This document shows, piece by piece, positions 1-8,006 of a stretch of 64,000 bases of DNA (the first letter of the stretch is position 1; the number at the start of each line of letters is the position of its first letter). Below the pieces are notes generated by a model. That model was not told where the DNA came from, searched no databases, and saw only the letters and a list, made by a program, of their open reading frames with translations. Position numbers and translations under genes: made by a program. The DNA is from CAMDKS01 sp964402975. GTDB lineage: Bacteria; Bdellovibrionota_B; Oligoflexia; Oligoflexales; RGVZ01. The DNA is taken from positions 1 through 64,000 of the forward strand of contig CAYOEM010000005.1 of assembly GCA_964402975.1 (NCBI GenBank). Direction: 5' to 3'.

Positions 1-103
1 TTTGTAAGGCTCTGAAATTTCAAGCCTCGGCAGCGAGAGCCGGTAACAATTGGAGCGGCTAGGAACAATTAACGGGGGCAGTTTTTAACAGCTACTAAGG
101 GAT

Positions 104-1477
104 CTAAAAACCCCTAAATTGCACCGATAACGTGAGGTCAGCACCCCAGCGTGACGGTTTGTGTTCCAGAATAACCGGCTCTACAAGTCCTGAGTAAAAC
201 TGCTGAAAAACTCCCAAACCTAACTGCAAACCTTGTTTAGGCCCCAAAATAAACTTTACCCGAGGAGCCGCGTAATAGTAGCCGTCTTCTTTCTTCGATG
301 GATCATCCTGGCCTTCGGGAACGACTAGTCCTTTTTTCCTATGCATTAAACTTCCGGCCCCCAGCATGCTGCCGGTCATAACTCTAAACATGCCAGACAC
401 ATCCCACTCCAGATCCATGGTCAGGCATAGGCAAAAATCGTCGACTATATAAGTCTCCCCAGCGTATTTCAGCTCAGGCTTATTCGAGAAAAGGATCAGG
501 CCACCACCGATTCGGTAAAAATTATAAATCCGAGACGACGTACCTAAAAAATAATTCGTAAAAGATTCCTTACCAAGGGATGACGACCTCCATGTCAGTT
601 CGGGCCTGTGATTGGTAAAGTTATCGTACTCAATCAAATTCTGTTCGGACTTCTTGATCGGCAGCGTCAAAGCAAAATCCTTAAAACTGCCCCTAAAACT
701 AGGCTCCCGTTTCGGGAAACTTGTGGGAAATCGGGCATTATGCACCCGCAGCTCTTCATCTAAAGTACCTCGACCGGTTAAGTCGTAAAAGTCTGGATCG
801 CGCGCAGATTCATAACGCCCCTTATCTCCCTTTACGGCTTTAGGAGACAGGCCGGTTCTAATAAGAAATTGATTGCGATGCATCGGCGTCAAAGTCTTCT
901 CCGAAATAAAAACCGTTTGCGCCGCTTGAGAGTCCCAAAGTGCAAGCTTCAGTGTCATCGTACGCTTAGCGTCATAGTTTTTTTCAACGTAAAGCCCTTT
1001 AGCCTCAGGAGGTCTAACCAACGAGTACTCAAAATCAAGACGCTCGTTCGTGAAATTGAAGAAAAAAATGAAACGCTTATCTTGCCGTGAATCATTCAAG
1101 AGCTTTTGTTCATCTGGTGATAGCGTCTCTTTTGCCAAAACCTTTCTGGCCATTTCAGGAAGGCCGGGAATTTTGGAGATATTTTCAAACGCGCCACCAG
1201 CACCAAATACGCGGATGTCTTTTCGGTAGTCGAAGAAAATACGTTTAAAAATTTCAGGATAATTCAGGATCTCTTTCTCACTGAATGCTGCGACGTCTTT
1301 TTCAAAACCGGTCGGAGTCACCACGTTTTTTCGCAGATCCATCAATGGTGTCATGACAATGAGGTCTCGCTTGAGAGTATCCCAATCAAAACCCTCGACG
1401 GCATCAATCTTATCAACACCAACCATCAGACAGCTTTGGAGCAAAAAAACCAGAGATAATAGACCAAGATGCCTCAT
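104..1477 (-). CDS. Uncharacterised outer-membrane-type lipoprotein (457 aa)
   Basis: I do not recognise a named family. The chosen start (ATG at 1477) has a TGGAG ribosome site 8 bases upstream and puts a short hydrophobic signal directly before a lipobox (LLQSC, Cys at about residue 16). An ATG 25 codons further upstream would bury this signal. The mature protein is mixed alpha/beta. Its last third is rich in aromatic and alternating residues and ends in Phe, as outer-membrane beta-barrel proteins often do, so a lipidated envelope protein with a barrel-like C-terminus is possible. It stands alone, divergent from trxB. Function unknown. The signal and lipobox are seen; outer-membrane placement is inferred. 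Confidence 0.7.
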   Translation of the reverse strand: MRHLGLLSLVFLLQSCLMVGVDKIDAVEGFDWDTLKRDLIVMTPLMDLRKNVVTPTGFEKDVAAFSEKEILNYPEIFKRIFFDYRKDIRVFGAGGAFENISKIPGLPEMARKVLAKETLSPDEQKLLNDSRQDKRFIFFFNFTNERLDFEYSLVRPPEAKGLYVEKNYDAKRTMTLKLALWDSQAAQTVFISEKTLTPMHRNQFLIRTGLSPKAVKGDKGRYESARDPDFYDLTGRGTLDEELRVHNARFPTSFPKREPSFRGSFKDFALTLPIKKSEQNLIEYDNFTNHRPELTWRSSSLGKESFTNYFLGTSSRIYNFYRIGGGLILFSNKPELKYAGETYIVDDFCLCLTMDLEWDVSGMFRVMTGSMLGAGSLMHRKKGLVVPEGQDDPSKKEDGYYYAAPRVKFILGPKQGLQLGLGVFQQFYSGLVEPVILEHKPSRWGADLTLSVQFRGF

Positions 1478-1702
1478 TCGAACGTCTCCAAAGTGAGCGA
1501 TCACTGGACGGCAGAAATCAAATAAAAAACACGTGTAGACTGCTTTGATCATAGCATTCGGAATATGAATATTAAAACAATATCATTGTCTTAAGATATT
1601 TTTGCGGAGTTCTGCCTAATTTCTACTCGCACCCGTAAAGCCGCTCACGCACTTGGCTCGCTCGCCTAGTAAACGTTTGAGTGAACCCTACCCCTTTAGA
1701 CT

Positions 1703-1731
1703 TTGCCTTCGTCCAGCGAGTTTCGTATGAT
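1703..1731 (+). promoter_or_regulatory. Candidate sigma-70 promoter for trxB
   Basis: A -35 hexamer TTGCCT (1703-1708) and a -10 hexamer TATGAT (1726-1731) are separated by exactly 17 bases, about 50 bases before the trxB start. The 305-base stretch 1478-1782 otherwise shows only AT-rich sequence and no gene. Confidence 0.5.
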
Positions 1732-1782
1732 CGACATCCCTAAGATTTTGCTGTGATTACTTTGCAGACTAGGAGCACTCGA

Positions 1783-2703
1783 ATGAATGACGTCGTTATT
1801 ATCGGAACCGGTCCCGCTGGACTGACGGCCGCAATTTATGCCGCTCGGGCTAATCTTAAGCCTGTGATCTATGCTGGGTCCATGCACGGCGGACAACTAA
1901 CAACCACCACCGAAGTCGAGAACTTTCCTGGCTTTGAGCATGGCATCATGGGACCAAAACTAATGACCGACATGACGGCTCAGGCGGAGCGTTTTGGAAC
2001 CAAGATTATCTATGAAACAATCACGAAGGTGGACTTTTCAAAAAGACCTTTCACTCTTTGGGCCGACAAGAAAGAATTCCAAGCGAAGACTGTCATTATC
2101 GCTACGGGAGCGACTGCGAAAACGCTTGGGTTGCCCGGAGAGTCGGAACTCATGGGTCGGGGGCTGTCGACATGTGCGACTTGTGATGGCTTTTTCTACC
2201 GCAACAAGGTCGTAGCGGTTACTGGCGGCGGTGACAGCGCCATGGAAGAGGCTAATTATTTATCAAAACTTTGCCAGCAGGTTTATCTGATACACAGACG
2301 ATCTGAATTCCGCGCCTCAAAAATCATGGTCGATCGGGTGCTTAATAATCCCAAAATTAAAATCATGACGCCATGGGCGGTCAAAAAGCCGATTGCAGAT
2401 AAGTCTGGACTAACGGGGCTTGTCATTGAAAATATTAAAGACGGCAAAGAGCAAGAGCTCAAAGTTGACGGCCTATTCATGGCCATCGGTCACAAGCCAA
2501 ACAGCGACATTTTCCTACCTTGGGTTGATGTCGATAGCCATGGTTATATAAAAACCATCAATCACACCGCTACCAAGACCCCTGGGGTTTTTGCCGCGGG
2601 TGATATCGCTGACCCGGTCTTCAAACAGGCTGTCACCGCCGCCGGACTCGGCTGTCAGGCCGCAATTCAGGCACAGCGTTTTCTTGAAGAACACGAACAC
2701 TAA
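1783..2703 (+). CDS. trxB: Thioredoxin-disulfide reductase
   Basis: FAD-dependent, NADPH-using enzyme that reduces thioredoxin in the cytoplasm. Visible motifs: the FAD-binding GTGPAG near residues 8-13, the redox pair Cys131/Cys134 in the CATC motif (family consensus CAxC), an NADPH-binding GGGDSA after it, and the C-terminal FAD motif TPGVFAAGDI. The length of 306 residues is normal for the low-molecular-weight family. An upstream in-frame start at 1753 is rejected because AGGAG (1771-1775) sits 7 bases before the ATG at 1783. It lies 24 bases upstream of mrp and is probably co-transcribed with it. Reduced thioredoxin could feed reducing power to the exported thioredoxin-fold proteins encoded further on, but that link is inferred. 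Confidence 0.96.
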   Translation: MNDVVIIGTGPAGLTAAIYAARANLKPVIYAGSMHGGQLTTTTEVENFPGFEHGIMGPKLMTDMTAQAERFGTKIIYETITKVDFSKRPFTLWADKKEFQAKTVIIATGATAKTLGLPGESELMGRGLSTCATCDGFFYRNKVVAVTGGGDSAMEEANYLSKLCQQVYLIHRRSEFRASKIMVDRVLNNPKIKIMTPWAVKKPIADKSGLTGLVIENIKDGKEQELKVDGLFMAIGHKPNSDIFLPWVDVDSHGYIKTINHTATKTPGVFAAGDIADPVFKQAVTAAGLGCQAAIQAQRFLEEHEH

Positions 2704-2727
2704 AATTTATCGGAGTGGACGACACCT

Positions 2728-3870
2728 ATGAGTCTTCTAAAAACTGTCCAAGAAAAAATTTCCGGCCACTTTAGCCGTATTACAGAAGAGACGATAAAAA
2801 CAACTCTGTCGGCGATAATCGATCCTGACCTTGGTAAGGATATTGTTAGCTTGGGTTTCGTTCGAAACCTCAAGGTGTCTGGCTCGGACGTGACCGTCGA
2901 CATCAATCTCACAACTCCAGCTTGTCCCGTTAAAGATAAAATGAAAAACGAAGCCGAAGAGCTTCTGCGAAAAATCCCCGGTATAGGTAACATCACCGTT
3001 AACATGACGGCAACCACCCGAGGCAAAGTCACGCAAGCGGGTAGCCCGATTGCTGCAAGTCTTGGCGGCGTAAAAAATATAATTGCCGTTGCATCCGGTA
3101 AAGGCGGCGTTGGCAAATCAACCACAGCCGTCAATCTCGCCTACGCGCTAGCTGCAAGCGGATCCACTGTGGGGCTTTTGGACGCCGATGTCTACGGGCC
3201 CTCCATCCCGCACATGACAAAACCGGACAAGCCCGAGCAGTCTAATAGCAACCTTATAAATCCGCCCCTCGCGGGTCGGGTGCGCATTATGTCGATTGGT
3301 CTATTTGCCGGCGGCGACAAGGCGACGATCCTGAGAGGCCCGATGGTTTCAGGCGTCATCAAACAATTCTTAACCCAAGTCAATTGGGGAGAACTGGATT
3401 ATTTGATCATCGACTATCCCCCCGGGACCGGCGACATTCAATTGACGCTTTCCCAGACAGCACCGATTACTGGGGCTGTCGTAGTAACAACCCCTCAGGA
3501 TGTTGCCTTGATCGATGTACGAAAAGCTATCGCCATGTTCGACACCATGAAAGTCCCAGTGCTGGGCGTTGTAGAGACCATGAGCTACTTCTTGTGCGAT
3601 GGCTGTACAAAAAAACATTACATTTTCAGAGACGGCGGGGGTCGTCGCGTAGCCTCTGAGTTCGGAGTGAGTTTCCTCGGAGAAATACCGATGGAACCAA
3701 ACGTCGCGAGTGCTTGTGATCAGGGCAAACCACTGGTCGAATCTCATACCACGTCCGCCGCGGCAGGAGCTTACCGAGATATTGCTGGCGCCGTTGCTGC
3801 TCAGGTCTCGATGATTCACGAAGCTTACAAGGACGCCCTGAATCACTTTTCATTTGAATGGCGTCCGTAA
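2728..3870 (+). CDS. mrp: Mrp/ApbC family iron-sulfur cluster carrier ATPase
   Basis: Cytoplasmic P-loop ATPase of the Mrp/NBP35 group, thought to hold and transfer Fe-S clusters to apo-proteins. An N-terminal MIP18/DUF59 domain (about residues 20-95) is fused to a ParA-like ATPase. The deviant Walker A motif GKGGVGKS has its lysine at residue 130. Downstream lie the DADVYGPS and DYPPGTGD motifs. The bridging cluster-ligand pair is Cys290/Cys293 (CDGC, where many relatives have CxxC with Pro or His between). The length of 380 residues is typical. It follows trxB closely and precedes a DUF971 gene, a pairing often seen for mrp. Confidence 0.93.
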   Translation: MSLLKTVQEKISGHFSRITEETIKTTLSAIIDPDLGKDIVSLGFVRNLKVSGSDVTVDINLTTPACPVKDKMKNEAEELLRKIPGIGNITVNMTATTRGKVTQAGSPIAASLGGVKNIIAVASGKGGVGKSTTAVNLAYALAASGSTVGLLDADVYGPSIPHMTKPDKPEQSNSNLINPPLAGRVRIMSIGLFAGGDKATILRGPMVSGVIKQFLTQVNWGELDYLIIDYPPGTGDIQLTLSQTAPITGAVVVTTPQDVALIDVRKAIAMFDTMKVPVLGVVETMSYFLCDGCTKKHYIFRDGGGRRVASEFGVSFLGEIPMEPNVASACDQGKPLVESHTTSAAAGAYRDIAGAVAAQVSMIHEAYKDALNHFSFEWRP

Positions 3871-3905
3871 ATACCAGAAGTTTAAACGAGGAGTCTTAAT
3901 TTTTT

Positions 3906-4259
3906 ATGACATCAACTATTACCGAGCAAACTAGTACAAGAGTTCAAAGTGGGCCGGCGCCAAGAGTAAAGTCTATCAGTCAAATTGATGAGAGGACATT
4001 GGGCATCACATGGACAGATAACTTAGTCTCGTCTTTTGATGTGGTTGATCTTCGCCGAAAGTGTCCTTGTGCAACCTGTATTGACGAATGGACTCATGAA
4101 CAACTTTTAAAGCCCGAATCAGTCCCCGAGACCGTTCGACCGCTAAAGGTTGAATCAGTTGGTCAGTACGCCCTGACCATTCAATTTAATGACGGTCATC
4201 GAACTGGAATTTACACGTTCTCAATGCTGCGCCGACTCCCGAATACGCAAAAAAACTAA
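3906..4259 (+). CDS. DUF971 / gamma-butyrobetaine-hydroxylase-like N-terminal domain protein
   Basis: Small 117-residue protein that is almost wholly one DUF971 domain. The signature CPCATC (about residues 53-58) sits in the strand-loop region after LRRKCPC, and the end GIYTFSMLRRL is characteristic of the family. In eukaryotic gamma-butyrobetaine hydroxylase this fold binds zinc. As a stand-alone bacterial protein it is frequently encoded beside Mrp, and a role in Fe-S or metal handling has been suggested. It starts 35 bases after mrp and is likely the last gene of the trxB-mrp unit. The family is clear; the biochemical role is not. Confidence 0.85.
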   Translation: MTSTITEQTSTRVQSGPAPRVKSISQIDERTLGITWTDNLVSSFDVVDLRRKCPCATCIDEWTHEQLLKPESVPETVRPLKVESVGQYALTIQFNDGHRTGIYTFSMLRRLPNTQKN

Positions 4260-4314
4260 AATCCCTCATTTTGTCCTAAGCCCAGACGTGCACCTACACA
4301 AGGGCTCTGTGGGT

Positions 4315-4338
4315 CCGTTTTTGACACTGTCAAAACGG
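4315..4338 (+). terminator. Inverted repeat after the trxB-mrp-DUF971 unit, possible terminator
   Basis: Arms CCGTTTTTGAC (4315-4325) and GTCAAAACGG (4329-4338) pair around a three-base loop with a single unpaired T. No U-run follows directly. About 20 bases on, CCCACATTTTTATTTT could close a larger stem with GTGGG just before the inner hairpin and supply a U-rich tail. It could equally be an operator dyad. Confidence 0.35.
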
Positions 4339-4398
4339 TTGACGCCTAAGAGCCTCCCACATTTTTATTTTATCCAATAATTTCAGATAGATGCATGA

Positions 4399-4429
4399 TT
4401 GGGAAGGGCGGTATAATATTTGCTACAAT
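4399..4429 (+). promoter_or_regulatory. Weak promoter-like region before the thioredoxin-fold cluster
   Basis: A perfect -10 hexamer TATAAT lies at 4412-4417 but has no good -35 at the right distance. A second candidate, extended -10 TGcTACAAT (4422-4429), has TTGGGA (4399-4404) at a long 19-base spacing. Either would leave a leader of about 40-60 bases before the lipoprotein start at 4475. Confidence 0.3.
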
Positions 4430-4474
4430 AGAGAACGATGATTTTGTCTAGACCTAAACTTGGGGGGTGTCTCA

Positions 4475-5059
4475 ATGATTATCAAGCTCATAACGACGTC
4501 AGCTGTCTTGTTGAGTTTCGCGGGCTGTATGCCTTCGAAGCAAGCACCAGCTCCGAGCCAGCAGCCCCCCGCTTCGCAAACTCCCAATCAAACCTCGGAC
4601 CAATCCACAACGACCTCCCTTAGGGATATTGGCGCGAGCAAACTTATTGTGACGAGAGGCTCCTCCAAGGTGTCATTTGCCGACATAGCCAAACAAAACT
4701 CGGCCGAATTAACAGTGTTTCAATTTTCAGGGCCAGACTGCCAGCCCTGCATTGAGCACTCACCAGGGGTCGCACGAACCATTGCAAAATACGGTTCGCG
4801 GGCTTCGATGGTTGTCGTGTTTCCCAATGCCATTGAAAGCTACCCTACGTCGGCCTACCAAACATTCACCAGCAAATACGCAGCTAATGCTCCTTACGTC
4901 ATTGATGACACAAGATCGGTATTGAAAGCTATCAGAGCCAATGCATCTCAATCTTTTGGACTTTACGTTTTGGTAAACAAGTCTGGACTTGGACAGATAC
5001 TGAATATGGACGATGCGTACACTCAAGTCGACTCCGCGATCGCTGCGGCTCTTAAGTAA
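4475..5059 (+). CDS. Thioredoxin-fold lipoprotein (194 aa)
   Basis: Exported lipoprotein: a hydrophobic signal ends in the lipobox SFAGC (Cys about residue 17), followed by a Pro/Gln/Ser-rich linker and a thioredoxin-like domain from about residue 60. The redox motif CQPC sits in FQFSGPDCQPC, in the usual place after the first long beta strand, where true thioredoxins have WCGPC. The start at 4475 was preferred over the in-frame codon at 4460 because the run of G at 4462-4467 lies at ribosome-site distance and the signal then begins immediately. First of five same-strand genes encoding exported redox or envelope proteins; probably reduces or oxidises periplasmic thiols. Partner unknown. Confidence 0.8.
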   Translation: MIIKLITTSAVLLSFAGCMPSKQAPAPSQQPPASQTPNQTSDQSTTTSLRDIGASKLIVTRGSSKVSFADIAKQNSAELTVFQFSGPDCQPCIEHSPGVARTIAKYGSRASMVVVFPNAIESYPTSAYQTFTSKYAANAPYVIDDTRSVLKAIRANASQSFGLYVLVNKSGLGQILNMDDAYTQVDSAIAAALK

Positions 5060-5080
5060 TAACTGGAGGAGACGTACCTC

Positions 5081-5599
5081 ATGTTTATTCACAAAAAAAC
5101 ATTCCGCGTGATGCTCACAGTGCTTGTCGGCTGGCTGATGTTGTCTGACCCGGGTTTGGCAGCAGCTGGAGCGAAATCCGAAAAGGTAAAGGCACCTAAA
5201 ACTGCGCTGCCCGCCCTATCGTCAAACAGCACCTTCTCGGGAGACACGAGTAAAAGCAATCTAACCGTTATCCAGTTTTGGGCATCTTGGTGCACTGGCT
5301 GTGGGACGGTTATGGGACAAATGACAGATATCATCAAGAAAAACAAAAAGCTCGGATACGTTTCTGTTTCTCTCGACGAAACAAAAGATGTGGCCATGAA
5401 GTTTTTTACCAACAAGGAAGAAAAAGCCAAAGGCGCGTTGCCTGTCAGTTATCTTGATGCCTCTGGTGCATCATTCGCTGAGCCTAACGGAGTCGAAAGT
5501 CTACCTTACCTGTTAGTGGTCGATAAAAGCGGCTCGGTATTAAAACGAATCAAAGGTCATCCTAGTTCCGCTGATTTAGAGTTTTTATCGAAAAATTGA
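5081..5599 (+). CDS. TlpA/ResA-like periplasmic thiol-disulfide oxidoreductase
   Basis: 172-residue exported protein with an N-terminal signal peptide ending near ALA (about residue 28) and no lipobox. The thioredoxin fold is clear: VIQFWASWCTGC carries the redox pair CTGC at about residues 71-74, followed by the cis-proline segment SLPYLLVVD. TlpA/ResA-type proteins reduce disulfides in periplasmic clients, such as cytochrome c apoproteins or copper-site proteins. GGAGGAG stands before the start, and the gene begins 21 bases after the upstream lipoprotein gene, so they form an operon. Which client it serves cannot be told. No cytochrome maturation gene is nearby. Confidence 0.85.
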   Translation: MFIHKKTFRVMLTVLVGWLMLSDPGLAAAGAKSEKVKAPKTALPALSSNSTFSGDTSKSNLTVIQFWASWCTGCGTVMGQMTDIIKKNKKLGYVSVSLDETKDVAMKFFTNKEEKAKGALPVSYLDASGASFAEPNGVESLPYLLVVDKSGSVLKRIKGHPSSADLEFLSKN

Positions 5600-5618
5600 T
5601 CACCTAGAGGTCACCATT

Positions 5619-5837
5619 ATGATGCGTCTAGTCTTGATATCGGCAATTGTCATGCTTAATTCCTGCGTTTATCCGGGACTAAGTCTGAACAAGGGGCGGC
5701 TGCTTGACCCCACCATGGATCCGGCAAAAACGTCGATCATGGCCGACAGTTTACCGTCTCTGAGTAGTCGATCTTTTGAACGTTCGGCCGTAAGCGGCGG
5801 TGGTAATAGCGGTAGTGCATGTCCAACATGCCGTTAA
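5619..5837 (+). CDS. Small DUF4266-like lipoprotein
   Basis: 72-residue lipoprotein: the signal ends in the lipobox MLNSC, and the mature part carries the pattern KGRLLDPTMDP expected of DUF4266 (consensus roughly KG.La...M). The tail is Gly/Ser-rich and ends ACPTCR, a CxxC-type pair, where DUF4266 proteins usually end with a Gly-rich Cys motif. DUF4266 genes normally accompany DUF3570 and thioredoxin-like genes, and that is the arrangement here, which supports the call. The terminal cysteine pair could be the client of the neighbouring thioredoxin-fold proteins (inference). Starts 19 bases after the TlpA-like gene. Confidence 0.7.
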   Translation: MMRLVLISAIVMLNSCVYPGLSLNKGRLLDPTMDPAKTSIMADSLPSLSSRSFERSAVSGGGNSGSACPTCR

Positions 5838-5853
5838 TCATAGGGTAAGCGTG

Positions 5854-6888
5854 ATGCTAACTAGAATTCTTATTGCTGGCTTAATGGTGCTCTCGACAAC
5901 CGAGACGGCTATTGCCGCATCAACTTCTGAAATGCGCGGAGAACTCGCGGGTGTTCGGTTTCAGGGCCAGGATCGATTTGATAACCTCGTCGCTGCATCC
6001 AAATCAATTACGGGTGAGTTTTTTGGCGAGTCGGGTCAAGGTAATCTGACACAACTGCAGGCAAGCGGCACTTTCATTAAATCAGGACGGCCCGCTGAAT
6101 ATTCAAAGGCACAAGACATATCCTACGAACGCAGAGCCAGCCTTGGCGTGACCCAGACTCTCGGTCAATTATCATCAGTCGGCGTCAGTGCAGGCTACAC
6201 GAGTCAAACAACCGAAAAGTCTAAAAACTCTCTCAGTCGCTGGTACTCGGTGAGAGTCGGGCAATGGTGGAACAAGGCAACACTTCTCACGGAGCTCGAG
6301 GGCCTTCGCAACAACAGTGATCAATCGGCTCGAAGCTATCTGGATACCGATGGGCAACGAGTCTTAACCCCAGATCGTGTCCAGGGTAATCGCTACTCTT
6401 TAAACGTGACCTGGCTTGCCAGCCCACAGTCCATGGTTATGGGTAGTGTCGCAAAAATAACTGCCGTGAATCGACCTGAGGCTAACTCGGGATCTTTAGA
6501 AGGACGCTATTTCATAGCATCAACACTGACTGGAATACACCTCAAGGTCGCCGCCTATGAGGACACCGCGAACGTTTCGCGGAAGACGGACTATGGTCGT
6601 ATTTCTGCCCGTGAGTGGGAATCTCAGCTGCATCAACATCTAAACGATCAGTTTATTTTAGCCTTGGTGTTCCGCGACCACTTTGAACGGGAATTACCTC
6701 GATCAGTTGAGTCTTTTTCTGTTGATCGGCATAGCAGAATGATTCAAAGCAGGCTTCGCTACCGGTTCGTCGATGGGCCGGTTACGGATATGGTGCCCGA
6801 GTTATACTTTTTCGTTGGTCAGTATCAGTCGTTCGATGCAAAGGTCATAATCAATCATGCTGGAATGGGAGGAAGCTATGTTCTTTAG
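5854..6888 (+). CDS. DUF3570-like outer-membrane beta-barrel protein
   Basis: 344-residue exported protein with a signal peptide (cleavage near AIAA, about residue 20) followed by alternating hydrophobic/polar strands to the C-terminus, as in an outer-membrane barrel. The motif GNRYSLNVTWLASPQSMVM resembles the DUF3570 signature. Assignment rests on that, on the barrel-like sequence and on its place right after a DUF4266 gene. The start is taken at the ATG at 5854, 16 bases after the preceding stop, not the upstream in-frame codon inside that gene. The ApbE flavin transferase often found with this pair is absent. Transport role unknown. Confidence 0.65.
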   Translation: MLTRILIAGLMVLSTTETAIAASTSEMRGELAGVRFQGQDRFDNLVAASKSITGEFFGESGQGNLTQLQASGTFIKSGRPAEYSKAQDISYERRASLGVTQTLGQLSSVGVSAGYTSQTTEKSKNSLSRWYSVRVGQWWNKATLLTELEGLRNNSDQSARSYLDTDGQRVLTPDRVQGNRYSLNVTWLASPQSMVMGSVAKITAVNRPEANSGSLEGRYFIASTLTGIHLKVAAYEDTANVSRKTDYGRISAREWESQLHQHLNDQFILALVFRDHFERELPRSVESFSVDRHSRMIQSRLRYRFVDGPVTDMVPELYFFVGQYQSFDAKVIINHAGMGGSYVL

Positions 6889-6925
6889 AAATGAGTTGAA
6901 GCTGGATTTGAGTGAAAGGACTCCC

Positions 6926-7954
6926 ATGCGTAAGACCTTGCTTTTGTCGCTTTTATTGGCGGGTTGTGTTCCGACAAGCAACATAGACTCAAGCAGCGGG
7001 AAGAAGTCTTCCAAACTTTCCTCAGTTCAAATGAGTATGCCAGCTGCTGATGCTTTGACAACTAAAGACGGTCAGAAACCGGTTACAGGTTTGAGGCTGT
7101 CCATCACCCCCGTAAACGCCGCAGCCTGCCCATCCGGGACGACCATAAACGAAGTCATTTCCACGCTTGGAGCCACAAGCGTGCAGCAAAAAGTGATTAA
7201 GGGCTGTGACTATGATGTGAAAGTGGAACTTGGTAAATTTGAGTCCGCTCAAAATGGCTTTAATTTGCAAACTCTTGGCGCCGTATATTATGCGCCGTCT
7301 GCACCAACTCGCATCACGGCCGATCAAACAAGAGACGATAAAATTTCTGTCAGAGTCAGTTTGGCTTTGACTGAAGAGGGCCGACGCATAGGCTTGCCAG
7401 AAAGTCTGCCCGTTCCAAGTCCTGTGCCGCAGCAGCAAACTCCACAGCCTGCTAATCCGCCGCAAACTCAACCGCCTGTTGTACCACCACCTGTTACGCC
7501 GGCTCCCACACCTCAACCTGGTACTCAATTGCCAGCGTTACCAGCCAAGTTAAACGTCAACTTGACTGGCCCTGGCGGAAGCGTTCCTCTGTCAACGATA
7601 TTCTCGACCAAGTACTTGGTAGTAGACTACTCTAGACCCGGTTGCGGGCCATGCGTTAGCCTCGCTAAGAGTCTTGAAAAAAATGCTAGCTTTCAGCAAA
7701 TGATGAAAGGATCCAAGTGCAGAGCGCTTACTGTCATTCCGAAAAACGAACTTGAAGACTGGAATGCCGCAGTCGGCGGACCGCACGCGGCGGAGACATC
7801 ATACGAGTACACACACTCTCAGTTTGCAAGCCTCTTTGGAACATCAATCAGCGCAACCCCAACCGTCATGATCGTCGACCGCAACGGTGCTGTGGTTGAT
7901 AAAAAGGTCGGAGGTCTTCCTGACAAACTAAATAGTCTATGCTCTGGAAACTAA
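6926..7954 (+). CDS. Lipoprotein with proline-rich linker and C-terminal thioredoxin-like domain
   Basis: 342-residue lipoprotein: the short signal ends in LLAGC (Cys about residue 13). An N-terminal domain of about 150 residues follows, then a long Pro/Gln/Thr spacer (about residues 155-190), then a thioredoxin-fold domain with the redox motif CGPC in YSRPGCGPC and a late cis-proline segment SATPTVMIVD. The start at 6926 has AAAGGA 5 bases upstream and places the signal at the very N-terminus; the in-frame start at 6857 would overlap the preceding gene and hide it. The N-terminal domain is not recognised. The proline spacer probably lets the redox domain reach across the periplasm. Confidence 0.78.
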   Translation: MRKTLLLSLLLAGCVPTSNIDSSSGKKSSKLSSVQMSMPAADALTTKDGQKPVTGLRLSITPVNAAACPSGTTINEVISTLGATSVQQKVIKGCDYDVKVELGKFESAQNGFNLQTLGAVYYAPSAPTRITADQTRDDKISVRVSLALTEEGRRIGLPESLPVPSPVPQQQTPQPANPPQTQPPVVPPPVTPAPTPQPGTQLPALPAKLNVNLTGPGGSVPLSTIFSTKYLVVDYSRPGCGPCVSLAKSLEKNASFQQMMKGSKCRALTVIPKNELEDWNAAVGGPHAAETSYEYTHSQFASLFGTSISATPTVMIVDRNGAVVDKKVGGLPDKLNSLCSGN

Positions 7955-7976
7955 GTCGATCAGAATGTTAAATAAG

Positions 7977-8006
7977 AAGCCCAGTCCTAGTGAGACTGGG
8001 CTTTTT
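7977..8006 (+). terminator. Strong intrinsic terminator after the thioredoxin-fold cluster
   Basis: Perfect 10-base arms AAGCCCAGTC (7977-7986) and GACTGGGCTT (7994-8003) around a seven-base loop, followed by more T. The other strand shows a U-rich tail as well, so it may also stop the opposing acs transcript, whose stop codon touches it at 8006. Confidence 0.85.

Noticed and set aside
1..103. Possible gene end at the left edge
   Set aside because: No frame with a convincing codon pattern reaches into this short stretch; nothing supportable.
2700..3134. 144-codon minus-strand frame overlapping the start of mrp
   Set aside because: Shadow frame; low-complexity translation rich in Pro/Leu/Ser typical of antisense reading.
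3370..3846. 158-codon minus-strand frame inside mrp
   Set aside because: Antisense to a well-conserved ATPase gene; no start signal or homology.
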